A stretch of 55,542 bases of DNA from Pezizomycotina sp. ARF18 (Eukaryota > Ascomycota), in contig AZLU01000153.1 in assembly GCA_002224055.1 (NCBI GenBank), forward strand, positions 1 through 55,542, in the 5' to 3' direction. Below, piece by piece: positions 45,002-55,542 of this stretch. A model generated the notes under the pieces. That model saw nothing but the letters and a program-made list of their open reading frames with translations. It ran no database searches and had not been told where the DNA came from. Each line of letters starts with the position of its first letter. Within the stretch, counting starts at the first letter, position 1. The position numbers were made by a program, and so were the translations under genes.

Positions 45002-45656
45002 CTATTCAATTATTTGAACATCGAACATTTTCGGAAGCTGTTCCTCTACATCTTTCCCGCAGACCTTAAGCTTCTCCAAGATCTCTGCCATCGTGGCTTC
45101 GGAGAGCTTCCCTTTCCTAGTAAGCACGTCCATCCCCGCCGACGTGAACAGCGTGGCTTCGAAGTATATCGCCATCCACTCCACACCGCCGTCGATCTTA
45201 TCTTCCCCGTCGTTGCTGACAGCGACGTCATCCCCGCCGTAGGCGATCACCTGCCATTTTGAGCTCGCGATCCTCAGCCAGCCCTTGCCGCGCCATTGGT
45301 ATTGCAGTTGCGAAACACCTTCGCCGGACCTGCCGGGTGGCGGTAGTTTCAGGAGGAGGAGGATTGGGCACCTTGGCGCCAGGTGTGGGCATCGGCTTGT
45401 CTATCCCCGCGACGCTGGAGCGCTTCGACGGGTTCGACGGGTGGGAGTACTCCACCAAGTCGTCGAGCGCACCAGGTCCGTCGCCGCCGCCTGGGACGTC
45501 GGCGTAAGTAATTGTAACGTTGCACCGGCTGCGCCACATGCCCAAGGAGCTGCGGATAACGTGCCACTTGCCCAAGATGCTTTCCCTAGTCAGGACAGGT
45601 GAATTTTCGGGGAAGGGAGTCGACGGCGCGGGCCGTACAACTGACAATGGGGCCAT
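45002..45656 (-). CDS. Fungal lipocalin-like domain protein
   Basis: The frame from the ATG at 45656 starts MAPLSVVRPAP and reads ILGKWHVIRSSLGMWRSRCN, then VTITYADVPG and LDDLVEYSHP, followed by a Pro-rich linker (KPMPTPGAKVPNPPPPE). After a one-base break near 45325 it continues YQWRGKGWLRIASSKWQVIA, then YGGDD, WMAIYFEATLFTSAGMDVL and a C-terminal helix EATMAEILEKLKVCG, ending at 45002. GxW near the start, the LDD-Y strand, the WRGKGWL strand and the ATLFTxAGxD segment are the conserved landmarks of an ascomycete lipocalin-like family of about 180-220 residues. Ligand and function are unknown. No signal peptide is seen, so it is probably cytosolic. Confidence 0.7.
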
Positions 45657-46954
45657 AAATTGTTTTTTTTTGGCTTTGGAGTTCTCGGAAACTTGGGGGA
45701 TACAGAGACACAATGAAAAGAAGCAATATTACTCCAATAAACTATTAGCGCGTATTTTTCAACTACGAAGTAAGTATCTAGTGTATTTTCCTATAGAATA
45801 AATAATACAAAAAGGAAGAAGAAGAAGGAAGAAGAAAAAAATAGGCGAAACGGTGACACGTAGGAGTAACTTCTCCCCGTGGACAGCTGTAACCGTTTTA
45901 AGGAGTGCAAATGTAATAATGCAGGATTCAAAGTATTTCAAAGCCAGTGAATTTTATTTTATTCTATTTTAGATCGATCTCTTTTCTGATAGTTTCCTTC
46001 AATAAGGCTACATAGAAAACCGGGGACTGGTGGTTATGACCAGAAAAAAAAGGGGGTTATAGCCTTATTACTTATTTCGAGCTGCACAAGAAACCTTTTT
46101 TTCTTTCTTTTTCCTTTTTTTTTCGCTTTAACATTCCATTGACGTCAAGGCGCGTACGTATTACTTATATAGATGATATATATAGGCTAACTCATATAAC
46201 GAGCACAGGCAAGTATCGATCGAATCATCTACATCGTCCAGCCTGGGCCTGCATTTGCAACAGGACAAAATCGAACATAACCTCACGTGGCCATGGAACA
46301 TGAAACACAGACGCGGGCGTGGACGTGGACGTGGACGAATCTAAGTGGAATATTGCCAATATATATATATATATATATATATTTAAATATATACTTAAGC
46401 ACAGAGTAAATTAATAAATAAAAATAAAAGGTAGAGAGTGTTGTTGAAGAACGATACTAATATGGATTGCAATATATATTTCTTCTTGTTATTGCTGTAG
46501 AAAAGTTCTAATAGTAATTGTATTAGGTAGTCGTAAGACCTCATCACCAATCAAATACGCCTTGGTTTTAGCTTGAAAGTTCGAATGTGGTCTTCTGTGC
46601 TATAATACAAAGATGAGGGGGAAATTAATAGAATCGTAAAGACATACGCCAAACGAAAAATAAAGACCATGCAAGCATGCATGCAAGAGCTCGTGACTGA
46701 GAGTGTTTTATGAAGAAACGTGAAACTTTCCGTATATAGCATGCTCTAAATGACGCTGAACAAAACATGAATTGAAGGGGGAAAAAAGGAATCCCGAATC
46801 CGGAGTCAAAAAAATAATTTTGGAGAGGACCAAAACGAAGAATCAGCCTCAGAGGCATGATAATCCTCAAAAAGTCCAAAAAAAGGCTCTCCAAATTCCA
46901 AGACCTTATATATTACAAAGTGAACCAATACAATACAAAATTCTAATATCACCG
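45657..46954. other. Intergenic with simple repeats
   Basis: Contains a GAAGAAG-rich tract near 45812-45840, three GGACGT units at 46321-46337 and a (TA)n run of about 14 units near 46357-46385. Downstream of the TOK1-like gene on one side and upstream of the lipocalin-like gene on the other. No supported gene. Confidence 0.4.
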
Positions 46955-49662
46955 TCATTTATCTTTCGAATAACTGCTGAACGGTGACGTGGTATTAAAC
47001 CGAACGCCCATTCGTCTTTCTTGGTGTTTAACAAGCTCCATCATCCCGGCGCAGAGTCTGTCGAGCAGCCATTCTGGCTCACTGGCTTCGTTCATTAACG
47101 GGCTGTCTTCACCGATCCAGTCCCAGAGTATGAAACCTCCACTCACTTCCTCGCTCTCGTCGACCGTTTCGCCATCTTCCCCTTAAGTAGATGGGGCTTG
47201 ATCTCCTCACACGCGCGTATCAGCTTTGTGAATTTAACCCATTCCTCGTAAGAGTACTTCCTGTTCGCATCGGTCTTAGTATGCCGCGAGACTCGACGGA
47301 TTTCCTCCGTCAGAAACTTTAGCAGAACCGAAAGCTGCATTGGTTGCCGTTCCCCACTCGGTGGCGAGAGTAGTCCGTCTCCGACTGGTGGCGAGGGATT
47401 GCTGACGCCACACCGGCAATGTTTTGCAAAGCCGGCGCAATATTGGACATGTCGCCGGGCCGGAACGACTGGTTTCGACTCTTGAGGCGGCGCGCCCGCA
47501 GATCTTGTACATGCTCCATGGCTTGTCTCCTCTCCTGCGTTCGCCGCCGTTTTTCTTCCGCTTTCCCGAACCTCCTTATCCGGTACGCCTTTAATATGCC
47601 AGAGTAAAGTCCTATCCTTGGAGTAGTGTCCACTCCGCAGCCGCGAACGTAGCATTCTGGAATGCCCTGATGACGGTGTCTCCCATACTGCTGATGAGGA
47701 TGGTAATAGATGGTACACTAAGTAAGCTCCAGAGTAAAAAGAAAGATTTTCCGGCATTGCTTCTAGGGCTCAGGTCACCGTAACCTATCGTCAACAGGGA
47801 CACGTAGCAGAAGTACAACGCTTGAAAGTAGGAAAGGCCTTGTGTGTAATGCTCCGCCCTCCAAAAGACAACAGCTCCGAGTAACCACAAAGAAAAGAAA
47901 ACAGTTACAGACACGGCCAGGACATGTAACGTTTAAACCGATCTGTATTCTCCTGAATCTTTCGCATGGCATTAAACCTATCCCGTGACGCTCTCAATAG
48001 TATGCGCTTTGAAGGCTTCCGTCTAATCAGCTGCGGGACCAAAGGGTTGACAATCCTGGTTGCAACTTTGCCAACGGATAACATGCTTCCAGATCTATGA
48101 ATTTTTCTATTCTCAACTTCTTTGCGGAGCTTGTTGAGCCGTGCAGGATCTGCTTCGAATCAATTGATCGAGTGACGGCTCGCTCATATGTCCGCGCACG
48201 CACTTTCTCGACTCGTCTGTAAGCGAACATGGTCAGAAGGATTAGCACTTCCCCAGAATATTTTTTTTTTTTTAGCCAAATACATACATAAAATGAAGAA
48301 CTTACTTCCTGACGATGTTATCGTGTCCAAGTTGCCGGACAAACCCCAAATAGCATTCACAACCAAACGAGCATTATGATACCCCGACTGAGAATGGGAA
48401 CACAATCCTTTACCGACATCCGTGCTGGGTATATATCACCGAAACCAACGGTAAGAAGCGTCACGTTGCAAAAGTACATCGCATTCGCGAACGACCAATG
48501 CTCTACCCTGGCAAAGACTCCAGCCCCGCCGGCCAGCCAGGCGAAGAAAAGAATTGTTTGCAACATCAAACTTCTTTCCGATGTCGAAGACTCGATATGC
48601 GCCGGATAATGGCCCCTGGTATATCCCAGGATATTTACGAACAAGATCGTGGCGCTGAAGAAGTAAAGACTTGCCGATATAACACCGTACCAGTAAGCCT
48701 GGGATAGAGCTTGGGTGTCGTTCGGGGGTCATATTTATGTAGGCAGACTAGAATCGACACTAATGAGCCTGTTGCAAGGTACCAAAACAGTATGGTAAAC
48801 GGCATAGCGTACTTTACTTGATAGCTCTTGCCTATCAACGGTTTCACCTTATTAGTTCAACCAGTATTTAGATAAATAGATAACGAAAATAGGATAAATG
48901 AATGAAGAGTATAACCCTTTCCGTCGTTTAGGACCAATACATACGTAATTGAACATCAGCAGTCTAAATGAGAGGTTAAAATAGATTAGCAGATATACCG
49001 GTGGATAAACTTGCATTCTGAACATGGATGAAACTTACACATTCCCGATAACACCGAACCCGAGGGAGAGCGCATTGATACAGATTGCCCTAGAAATGAC
49101 CAAAAAAAAAGAAAAAAAAAAAGGCGACTAGTTAGTCCCGGGTATTTTCTCTTATCGCAAATTACGTTACAGCTAACCAACCATTTAGGATCATGAACGC
49201 CTTCACCGTATCTCATGTCGAAAGCATAGTCCCCTTTCGGTTGAAGCTGGTCCCTCCAAGGGGAGACCAAGAGCAGCTATAGATGTGACGTTGGCCATGG
49301 CCCAATTGTCGCCGCTAGTAAAGGTATAGCCGAGATGCAAACCACCAAGTATATCGTGGAGGACTCAAATTCTCTTCGGATTCGTTCATTGGCCGCATGT
49401 GTTCCGCCGGATCGAAGGCTCCCATTTCGGGGCTCAATTGATCGCCCTCGGTCGTCCAGGTCATCCGTCGCATCGCCATCGATTTCACCCAGATCAAGCT
49501 CGGTGGGCCGTCTATTGTATGGTATGTTGATATCGGGGAGTCGAGAGATCCCGATGCAGTTTTTTGGGAACCTGCGGCTCTCTCTTCGCCATCTCCGGAT
49601 TCCAAAGGTCCAACGTCGTCGGCCTTCGAGTCTTCGTCTGGAGACATTGCAATTGCTGACAA
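46955..49662 (-). CDS. TOK1: TOK1-type outward-rectifier potassium channel, two pore domains
   Basis: Fungal TOK channels have eight membrane spans and two pore loops and release potassium at depolarised plasma membranes. The N-terminal acidic tail (start near 49662) leads to LSPPRYTWWFAS and IPLLAATIGPW, then SPWRDQLQPKGDYAFDMRYG and VHDPKWLV. Later segments include NALSLGFGVIGNV, YAMPFTILFWYLATGSLVS, YWYGVISASLYFFSATILF, NILGYTRGHYP and SLMLQTILFFAWLAGGAGVF. Pore 1 has LLTVGFGDIYP. A basic cytoplasmic linker follows (VRARTYERAVTRSIDSKQIL, RDRFNAMRKIQENTDRFKRY). Then comes AVVFWRAEHYTQGLSYFQAL and pore 2 with LLTIGYGDLSP, then SITILISSMGDTVI. The C-terminal region includes YSYEEWVKFTKLIRACEE and DWIGEDSPLMNEASEPEWLL. 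Intron donors (GTAAGT) appear near 48303 and 49035. Several frame breaks make exact exon ends uncertain. Confidence 0.93.
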
Positions 49663-50200
49663 GCAAGCTTGACCGGAGTTTATTCTTATCCTTTTCTTGA
49701 ATAACGAATGCCTTCCCTATACTTTGTCCTGAGATATCTTTTTTTGCCAATGCCTGATCTGGCTCGTGCGTTTTTTTCTGGGTCGATTGTTATGCTTCAT
49801 CAAGCTCGAACGCTTCTCCTTTGCTCTCGGTTGTCGGCGTTGTCCCAAAAATAAAAAATCCATAGGTCGAAAAAAAAAAAAAGAGGTCGGGGGTGTACCG
49901 CGGTTCTTTTGGGAATAAATGTCCAAAATAGAGATCTTCAAGAAAAAACGAGGTAGCGGCGAGTCCTGAGATGGTTCAAAAGATAAGAGAATACTAAACC
50001 CTTGTATCTGCATACGAAAGGAAAAGAAGGGAAAGAAAATTCGAAAACTACGTGGAAAGTTGGATCCCTCTTCTTGTATATATAAGTATATATATAATTA
50101 TACTGGCAACTTCGGTATCATACGATCGATCAACAGTAGGATGGAGCGGGGAGGAATGCCACAAATGTAAATATATAAACAAGGTGACAGGCCCTTTTTT
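49663..50200. promoter_or_regulatory. Upstream region of the TOK1-like gene
   Basis: The minus-strand frame remains open to 49750, so the true start may be a little further upstream. Beyond that lie an A-run near 49870 and a short AT repeat near 50078-50098. No defined site. Confidence 0.3.
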
Positions 50201-50872
50201 TTATTACCTTCCTTTTTTTTTTTTCCTCCCCCTTGACTCTCCTTGTCCCTCCGATCGTTTACTAGCTTCGGCAGATGTATTCTTTTTCTCCAAAATGGCG
50301 GCTCTCCAGTTATTCCTTCTTGCTTGCTTCCCTTCTAATGGACATGCTCTCGTCCCATTTCTATTTACTCCAGACGCTCCTGCAAACGATAAACCCCCTT
50401 TTAACAAAGAGGATCTTTAGTCTACCGGCTTCAGGTTCTGGAAGACCTTTTGCGAATTTGCTCAATTGGCGATACCTTACTTTTACTCTTTGCAATGGGC
50501 ATTCCATTTTTTGCCGCTGTGGATGGGTGCACAAGCAGGCTTGTTTGGAACGAAACCATAATAGCAAAGATTGTTGGAGTGGGAGGCGGACGATTGGTAT
50601 CGATGGTGGCGGCTTTAGTTACCTCCTATAGGCCCCTCCAAAATATACGCACACCCTCCTCCAGCCCAGATCCCAAAGCTAAAAAGCTTGACCCCTTCGA
50701 TCCCTCCAGCTGAACTGTTCTTCTTTGTGCCTCCTCTAGTATTCAATTTTTTTCCCCCTTTGCTCCTAAGATCTCCTCAGCTAGTAGGTCGGTACAGTAA
50801 GCTTCTTGGTTCTTTCTCCTATTCATTACCGCTAATGGGAAGGATGGTGTGCGCTGGCCTATTGATGTAGCA
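50201..50872 (+). other. Plus-strand hydrophobic open frames, status unclear
   Basis: Overlapping plus-strand frames carry hydrophobic, membrane-like stretches: GDTLLLLFAMGIPFFAAVDG in one frame, and FCEFAQLAIPYFYSLQWAFH then FLPLWMGAQAGLFG in another. A Pro-rich tail follows (IPPAELFFFVPPLVF). It could be a small frame-broken membrane protein gene. I do not recognise it, and there is no splice or homology support. Confidence 0.2.
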
Positions 50873-51500
50873 TGAATGATGATCGGATAATGCGTTGAAC
50901 TCTTTCAAAAATTATGTATACTTATGATATCGTAATTTCTATTCTTTGTTGGCTGGCAGTGTGGGAACTCAGAATCAGGTCGGCCGGCGAAGATGTCATC
51001 TACCGAGACCCCAACCCCAGGAGCAGTCGACATTTACATGTGCATCCCTCCCACAACAACGGGCAACTATTTTCTTATAAATAAAATGACAAAGAAAAGA
51101 AAAACGAGCATGAGTCTTGGACATTCAAAGTGGTGACTTATAGGACTGTATTGTTGGTTGATTAGAAATGTGTTTATATAACCTTTCCTAACCTTATATT
51201 TTATAAATTATTACGATATATACCCCGACGCCGCTCAAAAAGAATAAAGAGAAAAAAATAATTAACTCGCTCTTCCTCCTCGGTAGGTTTAGCTTTGGGG
51301 CCTGAGTCCTGACGAGATTTTAAAAAATCACGTGATATAAACACGACTCCTCCGTGCAACGGCGGACATTGCCGAAAACCGAATATAGGGGAGAATGAGC
51401 ATTCTGGACCTGAAAAGGCGACTATTCCAAAAAAAAAAAAAATTTAATCCATAACAACGCGAAAATAATAAAAAAATTCACTTAATACGTTATTATTTGT
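50873..51500. other. Intergenic, nothing recognised
   Basis: AT-rich sequence with A-runs near 51060 and 51430. It contains the motif pair AAAAAATCACGTGATATAAAC near 51322, an E-box-like CACGTG that could be a transcription factor site. Confidence 0.25.
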
Positions 51501-51520
51501 TCCGCGTTCTTTTCTCTTTT

Positions 51521-51960
51521 TCATGACAGCTGGTAGACGATGGCTGTAGACAGTATAAACAGTTCAAGAAGAAAAGTTCGCCTTTTAAGGCGCGGAGGGG
51601 TTTCGAGAATCAAACAAGCGAGTGCCAAATCCGCCGCGTAGTCTCGCCAAGGCTCAAAATCGTCGTCAGCTGGCCCGTGATCGAGAATCACGCGGTGATT
51701 ATAAGTGGTAAGATCTGATACGCTTTTGATATAAGGCGTACGTGCCACGGAGAGATAAGTATTTTATTGATTTGTTTATTTATTTTTAAAACTTGCTCAT
51801 GCAAAGATTGATATTTTAGTTGCTAAGAAAATCGCAGTGTTATTGATAGAAGAATACACGAAGAGTGATATCCCGATCGTACCATACGATCAAGTTCAGA
51901 ACGGCCTCGACAAATTTCCACTTGGAGTATGTGATTACTTCTCGGCTCTTTAGCTAAGGG
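51521..51960 (+). CDS. Unidentified small gene candidate, two exons
   Basis: A plus-strand ATG at 51540 opens a basic N-terminus (INSSRRKVRLLRRGGVSRIK). The frame then breaks near 51630. A GGTAAGATC donor at about 51706 and an ATTTTAG acceptor at about 51820 bracket an intron. The second exon reads VAKKIAVLLIEEYTKSDIPI then VPYDQVQNGLDKFPLG up to about 51928. The basic RRGGVSRI phrase recalls histone-fold proteins, but the rest does not confirm this. An open minus-strand frame overlaps 51521-51748 and is the alternative. Confidence 0.25.
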
Positions 51961-52549
51961 TGGCTCTACTTCCTTATTTCCCCGCTTGGATAACTCGGCT
52001 GTCTGCCGCCTTGGAAATTTCCGGAAATATGTGGCTCTTCAAGAAGAACGTTCATCGACGCCGGTCGATGCGATTCGCGCGCTAGAGGGATCTGCTGGTC
52101 AGGAACCCATCGACCATCCGAAGCCAGTCCACTTCTTGTAGGCCCCATCTTGCAACAGCAAAACCTACAGGATTCTTTTCGCGATATCCAGCGACAACTG
52201 CGAACTCCTGGACTGTACCCATGAAGGCACGTACTATCAACTACCACGAGTCCACCGTCTGTCCAATCTCATTTTTGCTCTTTTATTATGTTTTTTCCAC
52301 TCTCTGCTCTTCTTCCCTCCCCCTTTTCGGTATCTAGAAAAGCTAACACTCCATGACTTAGGGTATACTATACCTCCTCAGAAACCCGGTTCTATTCAGA
52401 GTAATAGGTGCGAGATATCTCTTCTAAAGCTGACATGAATCTGTGGTGCTCTTGGCGGCATTCAGATAGAAATTATCAGCTTCCATAGTCTCTAACAATC
52501 TTTAAAACCGGTTATTTTTCGTCATTGAAACAGGGCCGAGGATTGTACC

Positions 52550-53865
52550 GTGTTTTCTCCTCAGTATCGCTGTCGTCTTCGTCATGTTTTTCTTCCTCTA
52601 CCTGCCTCACGTTGCCGTACTCTCGCTCTATCTAGGCGTAGCAGCATTCGTGCAAGCGGCCTAATGATTCTGAACGAGTCTGCGGTCCTTATCAGCGTAT
52701 TGTGCGAGAACTTTCTTTGGAGGAAGGTTTGGTGTGGATGTTTGACGCTGTAAGTTCATATACCAAATCGTTTACAGGGGGGAAACAGCTTCGGGGGGAT
52801 GAAGGGGTACCTTGAAGTGACCTAGATGGAAGGAAGGATTGAGGGGATTTTGAAAAAGCCCTGGTTGGATTCACTGCAAGTGTCAGCTAACCTCTTACAA
52901 GGTTCTCCTACTGGAAAGTTAGATACGGCTTGTCCAAGTTGGTCAGGAGGTTGATCATACAGCACCGAACGTCGTAGCAGAATTAGGAAAATTCAGAAAG
53001 TCGCATCGTTACGACTTCGTTCGAGTGATTGCCGAATTCATATTCTTTTTCCCAGTCAATTTATTCCTTGATAGGCCCCTTTTGTTCTTAGCCATACAAG
53101 GTACACCGTATAATGGCTGTGCTGATTTGAGTATCAAAAAATAATATAGAATGCTAACTTGTTCTGCAGGAAACCGAGCTGGACCAGTAAGTTTGGCTGT
53201 ACCGGAAATATATCTCTTTACCTCAAAAACCCGTGTGCTAACAATAGTTTAGATTGCCCATTATTGGTATTACAAGTATGTGTACCCTTTCTCAAGGAGC
53301 CTTTGACGCTCAAGGAAATCAGATAGACGTTGACACATCGATTCAATAGATTAAAAGGATGGGACAAAAAGACCAAGAATGCCTTATCAGTGCTAATCAC
53401 TGGAACTACATTGCGTGAGTTTTATCCATTCCTTCATCATTACACCCTTATTCTCATTGAATCGTATTTCTTTTTACATCTCCACACATCCATATATTTA
53501 ATGTTCCCAATTTATACTTCTTAAGTTATAAAGTGTATTGAAGTTATTATCTTATCGTCCCTCTTCCAAACGCACTCTTCGTCATTGATGCTTAAATTTA
53601 TGATTACTATTCTTCCTGTCTTGGGACTTGCATACTAGGTCAACGTCGAGAAATAGTTAGGAGGAAGCAAGTAAGCTTGACAGCGATGAGGACCAGCATT
53701 GATAACTAATCCTTTTCGCTCATATTTTTGGTACCGTGGCACTCGGCCTGCAATGGATACCGATCTTGTCCATCTATAAGCTTCACTAACGCCATTGGTG
53801 CAGCACTTTGGGCGGTGTACTTAGAAAAGCTTCCTCTGCAGACTGTGCTGCATCAACTAGAGTAG
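52550..53865 (+). CDS. RRT8/LDS-like multi-span membrane protein (EI24-like)
   Basis: This fungal family (yeast Rrt8, Lds1, Lds2) comprises multi-span proteins linked to lipid droplets and the spore wall. After a CTCAG acceptor at about 52562, the first supported exon reads SIAVVFVMFFFLYLPHVAVL, then SLYLGVAAFVQA and MILNESAVLISVLCENFLW, followed by VWMFDA before a GTAAGT donor near 52750. Later exons give AEFIFFFPVNLFLDRPLLFL, GNRAGPVSLAVPE, LKGWDKKTKNALSVLI and FGTVALGLQWIPILSI, ending FTNAIGAALWAVYLEKLPLQ and TAG at 53865. The pattern matches the family: paired spans, a LNESA-type segment, PLNF-like span, RAGP, KGWDKK, then TNxxGAALWA near the C-terminus. The N-terminal exons upstream are not resolved. 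They may lie at 51960-52260, which holds open but unassigned sequence. Confidence 0.6.
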
Positions 53866-54135
53866 CATATATGGCATGAAGCAAGGAGGGATTAATTGAT
53901 AATTGCGATTTTTCATTACCAAAAAAATACAAAACAAAACTAAACTAATATACTGTCATCGGGAAGAAAGATGTTGGGGGCTCGGGGGAGGGGCAAGTGT
54001 ATTACGAAAGCTTCATATAGAGTTATACATTGCGAAAAGAGCGCAAAAAGCGCTTGAATTCCAAATTACCATGGATTCCCACCAATTTTTTTTTTTATAA
54101 AACATTAATCGCCATCCTCCCTTGATAGTATAAAA

Positions 54136-54246
54136 ATGCTCAGTTTCGAGTGTATTGTGGCTTGCATTGGTAGTGTCCTCTCCTTAGCAGTTTCGTTTGC
54201 AGTTACAGGATTGCTGGAAGAAGGTGAACGTTGCCGTATCCAATAG
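54136..54246 (+). CDS. Short hydrophobic ORF, possible first exon
   Basis: MLSFECIVACIGSVLSLAVS and FAVTGLLEEG form a signal-anchor-like hydrophobic stretch. The frame ends at TAG 54246 after 36 codons, but GACAAGGTATCT nearby offers a donor-like GTATCT. An acceptor-like TTCAG at about 54321 precedes a possible continuation (GFDEELGRYRVKATCAQTVL). No family is recognised. Confidence 0.2.
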   Translation: MLSFECIVACIGSVLSLAVSFAVTGLLEEGERCRIQ

Positions 54247-54629
54247 CAGATGGACAAGGTATCTAGATATATCTTATTGATCCTATTTTAATTAGGCGAA
54301 ATTAGAATATAACGGTCTTCAGGCTTCGACGAAGAGCTCGGAAGATACAGGGTCAAAGCGACATGTGCGCAAACGGTACTCGAAGAAGGATAATATTAAA
54401 CGCTTTTATATATTAATATATATTGCTGATAGCCAACTCGATTGATTGCAACGGCGTTGACCAGTTAAAAAAGACCGTTGTGTTGTTCAAAGAAATAATT
54501 AATATAGCTTTCGGGCTTTGGCAGGTGCCTGAGGTAAGTGAGCAGTACTTGTACCTGCTTGGAAGCAATATATTCCATACACACTAACTAGTGGTCAACT
54601 GCTTATTACTGGAAGGCAATAAGGCTTCC

Positions 54630-54740
54630 TTATTTCTTTTCTTTCTTTCCTTTCTTCTCTTTTCTTTTTCTCTCCTTCTCTTTGTTTTCTTTTCTTTCTT
54701 TCCTTTTTGTCTATTTTTCTTTTCTTTCTTTTTTCTTTCG
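54630..54740. repeat. Polypyrimidine TTTC/TTCC tract
   Basis: About 110 bp of nearly pure T and C with TTTCTTTC, TTCCTTTC and TTTCTCTCC units. The long open frames on both strands across it (Phe/Leu/Ser-rich on one, Lys/Glu/Arg-rich on the other) are by-products of the tract. Confidence 0.7.
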
Positions 54741-54860
54741 GGCGATAATATAATAATAATCAACAACAAATGTTTAGTGATACTTTTCAATATCCCGAAT
54801 TGCGCTAAAACCGAACTGTCGGGTACGGGACAGGTGAATCCCCAACGACTAATCATTTAA

Positions 54861-55157
54861 AAAAAAAAAAAAAAAGTTATATATATACCTACTGAAATAT
54901 ATGCAAAGATATATCGAATTGCGTCCGCCTATCGATAAAACCACTTGAGAATAACAATCTCTAATATTTCTTTGTCTTCTTCTTTCTTTCCCTAACCTTT
55001 TTTCCCCCCTCCTTAGCTTAAGTAGATTAACCTTTAATCATAATAAATAGTCAGTATAGTACTGGTTATTTAAATGGATAAGTATAAACTGATCAAGCGA
55101 GATAAATATCGTTTTCCAATGTGCACGTCTTAGCAAATGAGGTCCCTTTCTTTCTTT

Positions 55158-55188
<31 letters not shown>

Positions 55189-55542
55189 GAGGAGGGGATT
55201 ATTATTATTCTTTGGAATAGGAAATTAGAAATTCCAGAACATTTTCAAGGAAGAAGTACTCGGTACCTCACGGGTACTCCTAAATAATCGCCCCTTGGCT
55301 TTATCCTCGAAGTCCAAGGAAGTCCGATTAGTATGAATTTGTAGATGTCTCAGCCTGTACTGCAGAGAAAATAAAAAAAATAAAATGGTATAAAAAATAA
55401 AAGTAAATGAATTCTCTGGGCTGGCATGTAATCGTTTGCTCACAATCGTCCTTAGGTCTGTCGAGGACTTGGCGGAGAGATGGGCTTTTTTTTTTTTGAA
55501 AGAGAAGAAGAAGAACCATCGGATAAAGCCTTAATTTCCTGA
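54861..55542. other. Terminal intergenic stretch
   Basis: AT-rich with an A-run near 54859-54875 and a 29-nt T-run at 55160-55188. A minus-strand frame at 55225-55519 reads QKKKSPSLRQVLDRPKDD but no family is recognised, and the window ends here. Confidence 0.3.

Noticed and set aside
51521-51748. Histone-fold protein suggested by RRGGVSRI
   Set aside because: The phrase is short, the rest of the frame breaks, and the downstream exon does not resemble H4, CENP-S, CENP-W or CENP-X closely enough.
54584-54860. Long opposite-strand ORFs rich in Lys/Glu/Arg or Phe/Leu
   Set aside because: Both are translations of a polypyrimidine tract, so low complexity explains them.

Overview
The window looks like nuclear DNA of a filamentous ascomycete (Pezizomycotina). 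Evidence: many spliceosomal introns of about 50-160 nt with GTANGT-type donors, GCTAAT/ACTAAC-like branch sites and YAG acceptors; fungal-type proteins (TOK-type potassium channel, RRT8-like protein, Trm732, fungal lipocalin-like protein); a repeat block with the AT-rich, CpA/TpG-poor look of repeat-induced point mutation (RIP); and many long A/T homopolymers between genes. I cannot place it to order.

Layout. (1) 1-13.4 kb is an accessory, repeat-rich compartment. It opens with about 2.6 kb of extremely AT-rich, ORF-free, RIP-like DNA that contains a large inverted repeat. Five copies of a 150-240 bp hairpin-bearing repeat follow, interspersed with a second GCA-rich degenerate repeat and three unrecognised, frame-disturbed genes. 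One of these (11148-12503) has features of a PD-(D/E)XK/Uma2-like fold. (2) 13.6-26.5 kb is a conserved housekeeping block: Trm732/THADA (+), cytosolic/mitochondrial arginyl-tRNA synthetase (-), a CCDC47-like ER protein (-), cytochrome c oxidase subunit 7 (-) and the TRAPP subunit Trs20/sedlin (+). (3) 26.5-40.6 kb is sparse. It holds unassigned exon-like fragments, a TMEM223-like mitochondrial membrane protein (-), the cis-prenyltransferase Rer2 (-), and two gene-free stretches of 3.5-3.9 kb. (4) 40.6-55.5 kb carries a large Ser/Pro-rich protein of unknown function (+), a lipocalin-like protein (-), a TOK1-like two-pore potassium channel (-) and an RRT8/LDS-like multi-span membrane protein (+).

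Most of the conserved genes, including essential ones (ArgRS, Trs20, Rer2), carry several single-base frame breaks, often in homopolymers, that are repaired by adding or removing one base of the run. The most economical reading is an unpolished long-read assembly rather than mass pseudogenisation. Gene models below therefore span several frames, and their ends are approximate where stated. No tRNA, rRNA or CRISPR was seen.

Functional themes: tRNA biology (Trm732 and ArgRS converge tail to tail), ER/secretory functions (CCDC47, Rer2, Trs20), mitochondria (Cox7, TMEM223-like, probable mitochondrial ArgRS form) and ion transport (TOK1). I see no evidence that these neighbours form one pathway.
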